A stretch of 64,000 nt of DNA from positions 22,885,344 through 22,949,343 of the forward strand of contig NC_084816.1 in assembly GCF_963583255.1 (NCBI RefSeq). The letters run 5' to 3'. Position 1 is the stretch's first letter; each line of letters starts with the position of its first letter. Origin of the DNA: Pyrus communis. Taxonomy: Eukaryota; Streptophyta; Magnoliopsida; Rosales; Rosaceae. The notes beneath the pieces were generated by a model, which saw nothing but the letters and a program-made list of their open reading frames with translations, did not search any database and was not told the DNA's origin. This document shows, piece after piece, positions 37,091-51,203 of this stretch. Position numbers and translations under genes: made by a program.

Positions 37091-40000
37091 AGAGGAGTGC
37101 CCAAAGGGTGGTGGACTCTAAGAGAGTGTAGGTTTCTTCGTTTATAGTTGGTTTGAGAGGAGACGCTCTGTGTTTTATATTGTTTTACTCCGAAGAACTA
37201 ATATCGCTTATCTTTTAATTTTTTGTATTAGATAAACAAAAAAAAAGAATAGTATTATTAAACATGCAAAACCGACACAAATGATATATAAAAGGAAAAA
37301 CTAATGAAAAGTCTTTAAAATTTTTAGTTTTAGTCAAAATGACAAAATAAAGGTCTAAATGAATATTATCAAGAATGACTTTTAAAAGTAAAAATGTTTT
37401 TAATATTAAAAGTAAACAATACCAATAATGTTTCGTTAAGATTCCTTATATAAAATCCACTTGTATATTGAATATTGATGTGTAATAAGTAAATATATTA
37501 ATTTTACGTGTCTAATTTATTGAAAAAGAAATAACACACAAGTAGAGGAAAAACTCTATAGCTAGCTAGGGAAAAAGCTAGAAATTCTGCAAAGGAAGTC
37601 AGCCAAGGCAAAGACGAGGAAGAACCACAAATCCACTCAAAATATTTTGGGTAATTTTTTTTATCTGTTTCTCACTATCTTTTTTATGAGTTAATTTTTG
37701 AGTAATGCTAGTTTTTCTTTTGGAAGTATGACGCTGGCACTTTCTGTCTTTTACTTTGTTGCTGTAATAAAACACCCAAACCCCGAAAGGACCTTGATTT
37801 GAATATTGAAAGGAGGGATATATTTGTTTACAGGAAGACTTATAGGAGAATAAGAAGCAGCTTAAAAAGCTTTGTCAAAGCAAGGGACAAGGGTGGTGAA
37901 AAGGCAAAGAGATGTATAGAGATGCATGGACCGACCTTTCTCAACTTTATTTTTTGCATTTTATAATACCCCACTACTACCATGATTGATCCACTGACTG
38001 ACTGACTACAACTATATCTACAGTATTTACAATGCCACATTATATATATTATTATTATGCACATTACAAAGCATTAAAACTAGACTTAATTAATGTACCA
38101 TCTATTGAATAGTTGATTACCTTTATTTGACCTTTATTCAATCATTCCTCCCAATTTCCCAAATCGATCCCTTTCCTAATATTATAAGTGCTAATAAGAA
38201 TAGTTTGGTTAAGAAGAGTCTAAACATTGGTTATGGGTTGCCATTTTAGTTCTCTTTAGGGTATCTGCTCTTTAATTGAATACTTTACACGTTATTGTGC
38301 TTGTTTGTTATTGGGACAACTAGCTCAATCAGTATATATGCAAAGAAGGTGGTTATCGTCCCGAACTGATGTTTAGGCCAAGGCCAAGAGAATTATTTTG
38401 ATATTATAAAATGCATTTTACAATATGGAGAGATGAAGAATGGTAGTGCAGAGCATGCATGAAGTGACAAACTTGATTAACGATATTTAGCAAATGCCAA
38501 ATCTGATTATTAAATTGAGATATTAGAATGAAAGCGCCAATACTATTGTTTATTATTGAAACCACATATAATTATTTAGAAATATAATGATTTTTGTTGA
38601 TTTAAACACCCAACCTTTTCTACATGCAATTACCCGATCAAAGTTGTGATTGAATTATTTTGGGGGTTCAGAATTTGATTCAACTCAATTGTTGGTGGTC
38701 ATTATATAGTTGAGGAATTTTCTTGCCCATTTGTGTGTCTTTCTTTTGTTAATATTCTCTCAGATCCTAGTGTATATAAAAGTGCCCAAGCAAACCCCAC
38801 CAGAGGGGAATTTAGAAGGCCCTCTCTACCTTCTTTTCTCTTTTTCTCTTATAACTTTCTTTATTCCAAACCCGAATCTAAAGCCACAAGCAAATTGCCC
38901 ATTCTGTCCCCTTCATTTTACCAAAATCAGCAAACCCTTTGCCTGTACATTTACAATACACATGGTTAAAAGTGTCCTTGGCAAGGGATTCTCTTCCTTT
39001 TGAAGCCATGCGTGTCTTAAATAACATGGGCAGCAACCATGCAAAACCAATCCCTTAAGCCCCAGGCGTGTAGGGCACAGGACCCATTTGTGAACTGCAC
39101 GTTGTTCTAATTTTTTTTTGCACATATAAATCCTTTGGAAATTGGAATCCTATGTGGGTTTTCTTTTGATCTTTAAATCTTTTGAATATGCAGGGCCTTT
39201 TTAGTGAGATTCATGTTCTTTTCTTTTGGGATAAGATGAGATTTATGCTTCACTGATTAACACCTTTAGGAAAAAACAGTGCGATGTACAATTGGCTGAA
39301 AAAAAACAAACAAACATAAAGATAAAAAATTTAATAAATCATAACCAAAGTTGGGGAAAAAAGAAGAAGCCATTTCAGTATAGCACTGTAACATCATCAT
39401 AACCTAAGAAGGCAAAATTCTTAACCTAGATAAAAAGAAGGCACTATTCTCTGTAAACACATTGCCCAAAATTATTTTCCCTACCAGTTTCCCTCCTCAC
39501 CAAGTTAACCAAAGTTTGTGTAAAACTATAGGGGGTGGGGGAAATAGGAACTGATCTAATCGTTTTGGTGCTAACTGAAGATCCTTGCCTTTGGCTGTGT
39601 TCTGGCTTTTGAGGTCTCTTTGTTGTTGTTTAGTGTTTGGGTTGATTGTGATCTTACTGTTTCTGAACTTGGTTTTAACAGAAAATTAAAATTGGACATT
39701 TGACAAATAGGGGAGATCGACAAATACAGGTCAAATTTTTTTCCTTAGGGTCAGCTAGGCTTCTGGAAGTTGGTGGCAATTTATCAATTAACAAATTAAA
39801 ATGTTTCATGGGGTTTAGTCTTAGTCTCTGATAATATACTGTTAAAGTTTGAAACACTTTTTATTTTACTTTTCATATATACAATTAAGAATATCTCTCT
39901 TTGTATACAGCTCTCGTCTTATAAACTCATTATGTAATGAGACCTTGAGTCTCCCCTAGTTGAGAGAAGTAAGAGAAACATAACTCAGTAATTGTCATGT

Positions 40001-40860
40001 CAAGGTAATTACCAACATAGGAAAAATTAATTATTTATTTCATCTAAAGAGTATATGGACAACCCTTCAATTAAAATTGGGATTTTGCTAATTAAGCATA
40101 AAACTACTATTGATTGATATGGAACTTATAACAAGCAATGAGCCAAGTTTGAGAAATCAGAAACCCTAGAAGCGTGGAGACGTAAAAAAAACTACCCTTT
40201 CAAGTAATTGAATTAAACATAAAATTCTGATAGATAGCAATCTCAATATCTTGTGAAGAAGAACTTACATAAAATAAGTTTACTGCTATGGTGATCTTAC
40301 GTTCAAATAAAACAACATTATATATAAGTTTCTTATCACTTGACATTGTATTGTTAAATTAAGTCGAACATAACTGTAAATTCATAACTCATTTTATATG
40401 AGTTGCTCATCATATATCATCCTGCTGATTCTAATTTGAATTTATTTTATATAACTTTGTTCTGTTCTGCATTGCATGCAGAGAGAAGGCAAATTTTGAT
40501 GAATGGGGAAGAAAGGTAACACCGTGGGGGCCATTCCTTGCTCACGGGTTCTTTCTGTTACCAGATTCTCACTCTCACATGCAAGTTTTGGCAGGAACGC
40601 CTTATATATCTCTATCTTATTCTTATTCAATATAATATAAATGTGTGTGTGTGTATTTGACATGACACTTTACTTTCTCTGCTAAGCAATCCAATCCTAA
40701 TTAGACGAACTAATTTATCAGTGATTCACTAAACCCTAATTTTTCGGTGTAATTGTTAGACAGTGTTATCAATTTATTCATGTTATAAAACATGCATTTA
40801 TTTAATATATATATATATATTATATTGTATCTATTTAGTTACTCCATATCCATCAATGTT
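37091..40860. other. Intergenic, no gene recognised
   Basis: AT-rich spacer. A TATA-like tgtatataaaag lies at about 38770 and a CT-rich stretch follows, but no convincing coding frame is downstream. The 97-codon frame at 38710-39003 starts upstream of that motif and has no family resemblance. A (TA)n run is at about 40805-40820. Confidence 0.5.
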
Positions 40861-40872
40861 ATAGAATGTGAA

Positions 40873-40889
<17 letters not shown>

Positions 40890-40907
<18 letters not shown>

Positions 40908-41745
40908 TTTTTAAAGAAAACTTCAACGGTACGAAGAAATTTTTTTTAAGAAATTTTTATTAATATTCAATGGTAAGAAGTTACACCTAGTTGGCGGGGT
41001 TGGGGGACATGAAACCTAACCCTCTACATCCAAACCTACGGGTCTAAACCTTCAAAATAGATCAAGCAACATCACATGATTAAAAAAAAAAAAGTGAGAC
41101 AAACTTGCATGCCGAGATGCAAATTAATTTGAAGCAGAAACCAGGAAAGTCAACATAGTCTGAATACAAAGTAGCACGAGCCGCTAACGGAGGGGAATCA
41201 TGCCATATCAAAGTTGGAGAAGACAAGCCCATATTAGTAAAATTATTCGTAACAACATTTTCTTCGTGATATATGTGGGAGGAGTCATCTTCCAAATGTG
41301 GTCTAAACAAGTAGACCATTGCATAGGAAGAGGCCAATGATAATCATAATCAGGCGATTGGAGAGCATAAATAACACTAGAAGAGCCACTTTCCAATCAA
41401 AGGTAAAGCCAACTCCATTGATATGCAAACTCTACACCAATAATAATTGCCAATAATTATTTGTGATGACCAATCCCGTGGCAGAAACCACCAAGAAGTT
41501 GACCATGGCAATCCCTAAAAACTTCTCCACAAGCAGCAGAACCAGGACTTCCTTTAGACAAACCATTGGTAGTAAGTTTAATCCAAGGAAACCAAGTATA
41601 TATGAGACCAATGCACAGGAAGAATAGTACGCATCTTGCTAGGGATTGGTCGATCCCATAGCAGAAATGATAGAGTGTCAAAACCCTGAGAGTAACCAGG
41701 AACAAACTTCCCAGCATGAACGATCCCAAAATTAATAGACATGTA
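40890..41745 (-). pseudogene. Decayed LINE RNase H / 3' end fragment
   Basis: Minus-strand frames in different phases give pieces of a plant LINE RNase H domain. These are WIKLTTNGLSKGSPGSAACG and VFRDCHGQLL (41729-41457 frame; the usual motif is V-K-L-N-T-D-G-x-x-x-G-N-P-G), then SSHIYHEENVVTNNF and NMGLSSPTLIWHDSPP (41337-41080 frame). The usual catalytic Asp of T-D-G is Asn here, and frames are interrupted. A long T run at 40890-40912 would be the poly(A) tail of a minus-strand insertion. No target duplication found. Confidence 0.7.
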
Positions 41746-44439
41746 AGGACAATAAAAATATATTGGGCAACCCTAAAAAATAAACTTATAACACATAAAT
41801 TAATAATTTATGAGTCGGTCTAACAGACTAACAAGTAAATTAACCCTAAAGTACTCATTCATGTTTTGGAGTGAACATGAAATGGCTTATTATATTTAAC
41901 AATGTATTATATTGGATTTAATCCTCTAACACTCTTTTTTCTGTTGAGAAGAAATCCATAAATTTACATGCTTGCATTTCACTAATCTTCTCCAGACTTG
42001 CAAGTATCTCATATTTTTGACTTCTGACTTGCTCATATAACAGCTAATGCCGTGCCCTACATGATTTGCCTCCAACAGAATATGGGATGTGCCTAAAATT
42101 CCAGACACAATGAAATCTGAAAATTGATGACCTCAAGCCCCAAGAACGCTAAGAATTTCTGGGCCTAACAGTATGGGCTGAAACTTCACTGAATTACAGG
42201 CCCAAACGATCATTCATGGGCTTGAGTGATGGACATCCTTTGTGAAATTAATGGTTGGCCCCTCAACAATGAAAGGAGAGAAAAAAAAAATGGAGAAACC
42301 AAGGTGAAGTGACAATAATACCATTGGAGTTGTATCTTATGGAAGGCTTTACACTATATTTGGATGAAGGAAATAAGCTTAGAATTCGGGTAAAAATCAG
42401 AATTTATAAATTGACCATAAAAATTTAGAATTTTCGCCTGGAAAAAAAATAACTTGGAATTTGGGACCTCTAATTCCTAACTTTAAATTTCATGTAAATA
42501 GTCGTCATTTATCAATTTATGTGATTAAGCGTTTAAATATAACAAATTATGTATTCAATTCCATAGTTATTTTAGGTTAATCAAAAAAGAAAATTCACAA
42601 ATTTTAGAAAATAAAATCCCGTCATTTCAATTTTTGTCATTTTGAAAATTTATTAGTGATCTTAAATTTCTTCATCCAAACATAGTGTTAGAGTAAGTGC
42701 TTGAGGAATGGAAAATGATTTTTGCACACTCTTAGTTATTAGATTGTAACATATTAAAACTAAGAGAGTATGTAGAAGGTGAAAAAGACTGCATCTTACG
42801 GGAAAAAAGGACGTTGGGTTTAGTATTTATGGGTTGAGGATGGTCTAATTGCTCAATTTTGTAAGTTTTTCGTTTAAGATTGTGTTTGCTCACTTTTCAG
42901 GTGTAGTCCACACTTAACGTATTTCACCAAACTTGAAAATAGAACAAAGCATCCACAGCTTTACCGTTTTTTATAAAATATACTTGACTCACTCTCACTC
43001 AAAGTGTTATCAAGATCAAAAAAATACTTCTTTAAGTTTTTATGTACAACGTAGTCAGAAATGTCTTTGATCATCAAAAGACACTTTTAGCATTTCTAAG
43101 AAGTCTTAGACTTGCACTAGAGAAAGGATGTAGATCTCATGAATTGGTGATGGCCTAGGAATTTCGAGAGCAGGAAAATACTTTATTTCTCCTTCCAGCA
43201 AAATTAGAAATCGAGCGCAAAAGCTTTTATTTTCATGCTTTAAGGGTGATCAGTCCACGAGAACATGCCTCATGGACTAACATAGGAACACAGAGGAGAA
43301 GTTAGAAACTTCAAACTTCCCATCTTGTTCCATAGAAACTTTCAAGTACAAGTTATGGAACTTAACTTTCTATCCTTCTTAAGTAATCCAAACTTCAGAT
43401 TCCCTGTCAAAATGTTAGTCTGGTTTTTATGTGTTAGAGTCAGGATGTTACAAGAATATACTTGAACTGTTGAGATGACACTGCCATCTACATTACAAAA
43501 TCTTTCAGATCAAAGTTGCATTAGTCTTACAAAGTGATCAAATTCGTGCTTTTCGTAGAAGTACTTTCGTACTTGTATCCTGTCTTCATCTGTAAGACAC
43601 CAATGGGGTAAGGAACACATTTTAAAGGTGATGTTTTAAAGAGCATACTGTACCAGTTTTTGAGAGTCCACAGCTGATGAAGTGACTGAGAAGAGAACCG
43701 TATCCGACATGAACCAATCTACGATCTACACGGTACAAACGTAACATTATGAAGTTCATTGCTACCTAGCTCTCTTTACATCTAATTAATTAAAACAACA
43801 TTTCAGTAACAGAAAATATCATACTGACAAACTACCAATGCAGTCACTTGGACCCAAAAACAACATGTGTTAGGGTTTCTTGGAGCTTTTGCAGCAACTC
43901 CTTTTCAAGTTCAACAGTTTCTCAACAATCTACCTTCATTTAAGAGAGGCCATAAATAGATTACAACAGGCAAGAGATAGATAATTATTTTATTTATGGT
44001 ACATAGAACAGTGGTTTTCATAGATTAATAAACAACAACCTTGCGATAAATAACGATCATAGTTACCGAATTCTGTCCGACCAATGCCTGCAACCTAAAC
44101 CAGGATAAAGAAAGAAGAGAGGAAATTATTAGAAGATGAAAAGGAGGCAATCAATTATCATGTGCTGGGTTAGAAACACCAGAAACAAAGATGGTATCTT
44201 TTCCACAAATAACCGCTGCTAATCCCCCTATCCTGTCAATACCAAGAAATTCAGAAGAAAGTTATGGCCTAATGGCACATGAAGAGAGACCCAAGAGACA
44301 AAATGCGAGACTATGAAAACAACTGTTGAAGGTTTTAGCCTTGTTTTGAAAGTAATGGTCAATGAGGCAGTGAAAACTGAAGAGGGGAGAGAGAGAGAGA
44401 GAGAGAGAGAGCAATGCAAAAGAAGTGCAGCTAGCTAGT
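41746..44439. other. Intergenic, no gene recognised
   Basis: Spacer downstream of the HSF gene. Frames such as 41926-42108 (minus) have no recognisable motif. The last few hundred bases, including a plus-strand (GA)n run at about 44389-44411, are probably the 3' UTR of the HSF gene. Confidence 0.5.
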
Positions 44440-46519
44440 CTACTTTGGCCATGAACCAAAGTAACCTAAGCGATCAGCCAAGATAATAACATCTTCATCT
44501 TCGCCTACGTCAGCACTCGGAATGGTTGAGTCTCCCTCAAACCTCTCACTCAATAGTTCTTCCCAAAATCCTTCATCAAGCTCTTTATCCCCGCTATCTA
44601 GTGGCTCTACCACTTCCTCCTGTTCCTTTCCCACCTTACCTAATCCTTGCATTTCCATCGCAAGTGCTTCAAGCTCCGACATTTCATACTCACAATCTCC
44701 AAATTCAGGAGGCTCCCTTTTAACCTGGTTTGATTTGCCACCACCAACACCACTAAGTCCTTGATCAATGGGCCTCCTCCTTTTCTTAGTCATTGCCTCT
44801 TCAAGCTCCTTTTTTTTCTCCTTCTGCTGGACTAGCTGCTGTATAAAAGCCGGGTTCTGCATTGCCCTTGCCAAGAAAGACATCATCTGCTGCTGCTTTA
44901 GTTCTGTCCCCTGTAACCTTTGCTCCATGGCCTGAAGGGAGGCTCTAGTACTCTGCTGCTGCTGCCTAAGCTTCACTAGTTCCATCATTAGAACCTGCTT
45001 GTCATGCCGCAAACGATCAACTTCTCCATCTATCCCAAAGTGGCCTAATTCCATGCAAGGTCCAACAGCTTGCTGTGCCGGAAAAGGCTGAGAAGGTGCT
45101 TTCCTTCTTTTAATGTTCTTCAAAAGATGCTTCTGACCCCTTACAAATCCTTCATTGGCAAACTCCCATCTGTTAGGATCAACCTTTCTAAAACCCTGCA
45201 GAAGTTAAATTACATTAGGACCAAAATTACCAAGAACCAATGACATTACAAACCCTACTTGCCGAATCAGATTCATAAATCTACTAAATCTTCTCCTTTA
45301 ACCCCTTCAACCAATGCCTATCAAATATTTGATACACACCAAATATATATTATATATGCGCACTGCGCAAGGAGCTTAGATAGTGCTGAGTATTGTATTA
45401 CTAACTTTTTGAAATTTGACACCAGTAGAAATCAAGAAAGATGGGCGACTAATGAGAATACAGAACATAGAAACATTAGAAAAAAGGTAGCGACTTTCAT
45501 ACTCCCGCCGTCTCCTCATGCACTCCTTCTCCTTGTTTTCGTCACTTGATTCTTCTTTGATTTATTCAATACCAAGGCTGAAAAACGAGAGAGGAGTGCA
45601 GAAAGAGAAAAAGGACAGAGAAAATCACCACCCAAAAGGACAGCACAGAGGAAAGGAGCACAAATTGAAAAAGTAAAGAGAGGGATGGGGGAAAAGCAGC
45701 AAGTAACATCCATGACCATATGAAAATTGAAGAAATGAAAACAACCAGTACAGTGAAACTTCAATAACACCCAAATGAAGTAGCTCTTCTTCTAAGCAGA
45801 TTCAAAAGGAAAAACTCTTTATTTTTTTCCAAGAATAAATAATCAAATAAAAATAATAAAAAACTCAGATGATCAAGAACATTTAGGATTAGGGGAGGAT
45901 TTTCTTAATTGGGTTGAAAAATATGGGAAAGAAAATTACAGGGGACTCGGATGAACGACGTTCAGTAGAACAATGATCATCCACACACGATTTTCACATT
46001 TACTTCTTAGCCGTCTGCGCTCTAAATTGAATATTTTACAATTTTTTGCACGAGGCTAAAAGAGGAGTGTTAAAAATCATCGCATTTGGATTATTTCCAC
46101 ACACATTAAAACTTTGAAGGTCTGCAAAACTTGATGGAAAAAGGATCGAAATTTTCACTAACCAATTTGTAAAGATTTCAGCTTGGGGGTGAAAACACAC
46201 TTACGTAAGTGTTGAGCTGCCTCACAAAGCTTGAGAAATTATTGTGCTTGAAGTACTTGGGTAGGAGGCTCATCACAAAAGTATGTGGATCCCAAACAAC
46301 AAAGCTAGCCCCTCCTCTGCTCCACGAGACGACCCCGTTCGACCCCGAGTCGTCCACCATGTCGTACGTCTTGTTCAGAAACGGCGGAGGGCCCATGTCG
46401 TTCAGGCCCTCCATCGGCTGCGGCGGCGGGATCGTCATCACCATCTGGTCGAAACCCGGACCTGGTTGCGACGAACTCGATCCCGGGTACTCTTCCTTCA
46501 CTGGGTACAAATAATTCAT
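44440..46519 (-). CDS. HSFA6B: Class A heat stress transcription factor, HSFA6B type
   Basis: Two exons, 46519-46205 and 45195-44440 (1,071 nt, 356 residues), split at the conserved HSF intron site inside the DNA-binding domain ([20 protein letters not shown]). Start [17 protein letters not shown]; the in-frame Met codon further upstream lies in the leader and lacks family resemblance. The DNA-binding domain is at about residues 44-136. The HR-A/B oligomerisation coiled coil is at about 155-225 ([31 protein letters not shown]). A basic NLS ([11 protein letters not shown]) follows, then the AHA-type activation motif DEGFWEELL and a C-terminal NES-like [10 protein letters not shown]. The [14 protein letters not shown] and [13 protein letters not shown] segments point to the A6b/A7 clade. 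These factors bind heat shock elements and act in heat, drought and ABA responses. HSFA7 is the main alternative. Confidence 0.93.
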
Positions 46520-47100
46520 GGCTAAAAATCGCAGAAATACGAACAAAATCTTGGTGGGTTTTGAATGTCGCACCAATTTCCACTACTTTTTTTCGAAATC
46601 GAATTCTGGGTCGGATCCAAAATCCGATTTTGATAATCAATTAAGCAAGAAAGAAGATTAATAAAGAGATTAAGAGTCTAAAAACTGACATGGTTTGCTG
46701 TTGAAATGCAAGAAAAAAGGCAGAGCTGCAGTTGTCATGAGATTCCTGCTTCCGAGTAGGAGGAGCTCAAAGGCGGACACTTTTCGAGATTTCTGATCAG
46801 GGAAAGGAAGATTTGAGCTGAATCAGGGCAAGAATCAGTTATGAAAGTGGAAGGAAGAGAGAAAGAGGGGGGAGAGAGAGAGAGAGAGAGAGAGGGAGGA
46901 GATAGGGGGGCAGAGAGAGAGAGCTGCAAAGTTTGAGACTTTGGATTTCTTCTTTCTTCTTCGGGAAAGTGGTTGAAAGCCATTGTATATAGTTGGCAGG
47001 TTTTGTCACAGAAGATGCTGCTGCGAAAACTGATGGGGTTAAATAGTGATCTAATCAAATCTTAAAATGTTTCGGGAAAGTTATGAAATTTCTAATGGAT
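46520..47100 (-). promoter_or_regulatory. HSF gene promoter and leader with TATA box and heat shock elements
   Basis: On the minus strand a TATA box CTATATAC lies at about 46992-46985, which would place transcription start near 46955 and give a leader of about 435 nt. The leader is strongly CT-rich in mRNA sense (plus-strand GA runs 46866-46925). Two palindromic heat shock cores, TTCGGGAA, lie at 46960-46967 and 47071-47078. A GAAnnTTC core, gaaatttc, lies at 47085-47092, giving a paired site about 85 bp upstream of the TATA box. This fits heat-induced or autoregulated expression, which is inference. Confidence 0.6.
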
Positions 47101-47294
47101 GTGTTATATTTAATACTGTTGTTTACTTTTCATGTATCTCTTGTTAATTTCCATCTTTTAATTTTTTTTTAATTCAATCAAGTCGACAATCGCATATTAA
47201 AAACATATATGAATAATAAATTAAAAATGTGTGTAAATAGCACACTCTTTTCTGATTTGCACATTAACTCTTTCTCCATTTGGGCAAGAAGTTT

Positions 47295-47350
47295 TTAGAG
47301 AGAGAGAGAGAGAGAGAGGGGGGAGACCGGGAGAGAGAGAGAGAGAGTGG
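47295..47350. repeat. (GA)n-rich microsatellite
   Basis: Interrupted GA run about 800 bp upstream of the HSF start codon. Confidence 0.85.
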
Positions 47351-47826
47351 TCCAAAGTTCTGGAATGAAAGTTCCATGGAGTATGGTGGAGGCATGGCCC
47401 CCATGGGCGAGCGATAAGCTATCGGTTTTGTACATTTCTGAAGTGTCATTGGTTGAATCATGGACCCCACCCACAATTGGGTGACATCACAGGGAAAAAC
47501 ATTATTGGATGGAGGATAAACGATTCATAGATTAAGGGAATTGTTATTAGTACTTTAAATTTCATTTTACATTTCAAACTTTCTATATTAAGAAAGAAAA
47601 CTACACTTATGAAGAGTGTAGAATAAGATTTTTGAAGTGCCAATAACACTTCCTTAAATTAAATGTAAACCATATGATATGTCAAATAAAACTGCTACTA
47701 TTTTATTATGAATTCACGATGAATAAAATCACTTTCATTTATCTTCAAAAAGTAAAATACAAAAGATAAGAAAAACCTGAATTCATCATGAATAAAACCA
47801 CTATGGTTTATCTTCAAAAAAAAAAA

Positions 47827-47857
<31 letters not shown>

Positions 47858-49163
47858 AAATAAGAAAAACTAGTATAAATTATAATAAATGTTTTTAAAA
47901 CAAAAACAATAATAAAATTAATAAAATGCATTTAATAACTTTTTTTTTTTTTTTTTTTGACGTTGCTGTCAATTTTGAGAGTAGGAGTAAGGGATGCCAA
48001 TCCATATTATCACATTAAGTTTGGTTTTTAGGTTGGAAAACATCGTATTTGACTTTTCGGTTGAATAACATTGTTGCTACATTTTTTTACTGCTAATGCT
48101 AATTTTAATATTTTGACATCTTCTTTGAAAATGCTCTTATCTCTCTATCGTTCTCTCCCTCTCTCCTATGACAGTTCACCTTCGAGCTGACATCGTCGAA
48201 GATAATGATTTCAAGTACCATCACCAAAGAAGAGAGTTTGGGGTGGCCTCGCTGGATAAGAGTGGGGTTGGGTTCATCAGTGGAAAAAGTGATTAATAGT
48301 CGGTGGGCTGACAGAAGAAGAAAGGGATTGAAGGTTGGGTCGCTGGAGAAAATAGGGATTTGGGGTGGGGACAATGGACAAGACAGGGATTGGAGAGGAA
48401 GCAAAGGAGGCAAGAGGCTGGAGAGGGGATGAGGATAGGGCTGACATTAGCCATGGTGTATTTTTCATGGCAACACTAGATCGGGGGAAGAAGGAGATGA
48501 TATTTGGTTAGAGCATCTCCAATCATGTTTTTAGTAGTTTTTTTTAGTCCAGCGATAGCATTAGTAAGTTAGATGTTAGATTAGCCACTGACGGTTCGAA
48601 CTTACGCCGTCATGCAAGGGTACAACACATTCCCATCACTGTGGTAAATGGCCACTTGCATGTTTTTATTAGTTAAATTTAGCTAAAAAAAAAATAAAAT
48701 CAGGAGCTCTAAATTTTTTTACCCTAATCATACTTTCTAGTTTAAGAGAAGCAATAAATGTCTTAATTCCTTTTTACTTCAATCTAATAATTTCTATAAG
48801 TTTTGTTTGCAAATAAAAATAAGAAAAGAATAAAAGTAAAATTTTGAAATAGCATTAAACATTAATCAACAATAATTAATGCTAGGAGTCTTAGAATATC
48901 CTTTCTCATTCTCTAGATTTAGGAGCTATTAGACAATCTCTATTTAGGTGGTGAATAGGGAGTGTAATTGGAGATGATTTTAATGATTTAAAGAAGGAAT
49001 TCAACCATCGACAGTCACAACTTGTGGTCTACAAATATTGTTAAAAAAGATGGTCTTTCTAGCATCACCATTTTTCAAATCCTTCCTAAATTTTAATTAA
49101 AAGCTGATCTAGGGAGCTCATTGAAAATGCTCTTATATATTTGAAGGGAAAGAAGATGTGTTT

Positions 49164-49212
<49 letters not shown>

Positions 49213-51203
49213 GTTTTATTTTATGTTTGGATGATAGGGCAATAGAGAATATTGCAAAAATTAGTATGCACATGTCATGATTTTAATGGGCGACCTAAAA
49301 GAGTGAGTACAATGGATACTCTCTGGGGAATATCCAATATTATTCGAAGATAAATATCACAAAATAAAATAATTCTCGAAAGAGGGTTTTGGAGTTGAAA
49401 AAATGAAAAATACGGTTGGATTGGTTGGTAGGGTGTAGGGACTACTTAGGGACGACTAAGCAATTCTAAATTATTTGTAGGACGATTAGTGATGTGCAAT
49501 TGCGTTGAGAATGTTTTGTATCATTAGCCGTTGATTTAAATATTTATACTTTGTACATTAACAAATCTTATCTTCTCAAGTTATTTTGTCGTTTTTCGTT
49601 TTATCAACTTTGTTGTGGTTTTTTTTTTTTTCTTATAAAATAGATGTCGACTCTAAGAGGACAAACTCCATTAAATAGCCCAAACAAAATAATGGAAAAA
49701 TAAGATATAATTATAGTTCAATTAAGAAAATAAGCTTATATGTTGAAAGATAATGTTTTTCCTCACTAAGCGTAAGAGTTTTTTTTTATTTTTTTTTATT
49801 TCACTCCACCTCCTCTCTTAATTTTTTATTATTATTTTTAATTGTACGAGAACAAAAGAGGACATGTTCTCCCTACACCTCACAAACCCTAATCTCTCTC
49901 TCCGATTTTTCTGCGTACAATATACTTTTCCTCTAGCAATATTCTTATGATTTCAGTTTATAAACTTAAAACTTATAGATTAATGGTTAATGATTTCAAT
50001 AAGGAACTGGTCATTGGACTTTGGTTTCGATGGAGGGTGGTTGATTTTCATGGTTGATATGAGCTTTGCTTTTACTTCGTTGTAGAACTTTAATCCACAC
50101 CTGAGTTTGAACCAGGGTTGGGTGAAGTGATGGAGGGAGGCAGACAATGGTGGCATACGGTGGGGAAGGCAGGTTGAGGCATGTGGTGACGCGTGCTAGG
50201 GTTGGGTGGTTGGGAGACTTGGGGTTACAGGGTGGCTGCTAGGTTTTTGTATCATCTTTCAAAGGAAGATGATAGATTTATACAAAATTCTTGTTCAACT
50301 CAGCACAGCAGATCCGTAGCCGTCTGTTGCTGTGTTGTTGGGTGTGGTGTTGGGGTGTTTAAGGGTATCCTTTGAACAAATGTGATGAACTTAGAAAAAG
50401 TTAGATTTTAAGTTTTTATATGAACTGTAGATAGAAATTGAGGTGAACTTAAATGAGATGGAGTGTTTAAATAGAAAAAATCAAATCATAAACTCTAAGC
50501 CCTTTTCACTTAATCTATACGTTTCGAGCTATCTCGTACTCTTAGTATAACTTAGAATAAAAATATCTTTTTTAACTTAAATATCGAGCTATCTCGTACT
50601 CTTAGTATACGTTTCGAGCTATTTCGAGATTAGTATAACTCTAAACTCTTTTCACATGGCTAAATATCCACCTTTCCCCAATTAGGTTTTAATTCAAAGT
50701 TATATAATTTCTTACTTTGGTGGTCAATGAAGTAATCTTCTAAATCTAAAGAGAATCCCTCCCACTCAATCGAGCATGACCGAGTCACCAAGACACCAAC
50801 TTTTGATTTTTAGCCAAGTAAAATATCCTCTTTGGGTCTCCAAAAAAATGGTACGTGGATGAATCTTACTTGACACGTATCAACTATTTAGCTGTTAAAA
50901 TATACTTAGGATAATACATTAGAGCAAACTAATTTAACCACATTAAAAAATAGGGTTAATTAGTCATGAGAATAGTCATACGTGGTGGCCCATGAAGTCG
51001 ACACACCACCTTCTCGGCACAAGTCTAGGGAAAGTGGGGTCATGGGATAGGCAGCACAGAGCCAACAGTTTTCCCCGGCACAATATAATATGCATGATCA
51101 CAAGCCACGCACTAAGGACAAGTTGCATTTGATTATCCGATAAAAAGTTAAGCATCGGCAATATTTTTTGTAAGATAATGCAAATTGTTCTTTGATTCTC
51201 ACT
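47351..51203. other. Intergenic, no gene recognised
   Basis: Low-complexity spacer: an A/(TA)/(CA) compound tract at about 47818-47858, poly(T) at 47940-47959, and a very long poly(T) of about 45 nt at 49165-49211. A repeat-like stretch at about 48555-48660 (ttagatgtta ... ggccacttgca) recurs at 55996-56107. Frames near 48105-48470 and 50193-50375 have no family resemblance. Confidence 0.5.

Noticed and set aside
38710..39003. Small hydrophobic protein of 97 residues
   Set aside because: The frame starts upstream of the only TATA-like motif, has no domain, and its composition follows the CT-rich DNA.
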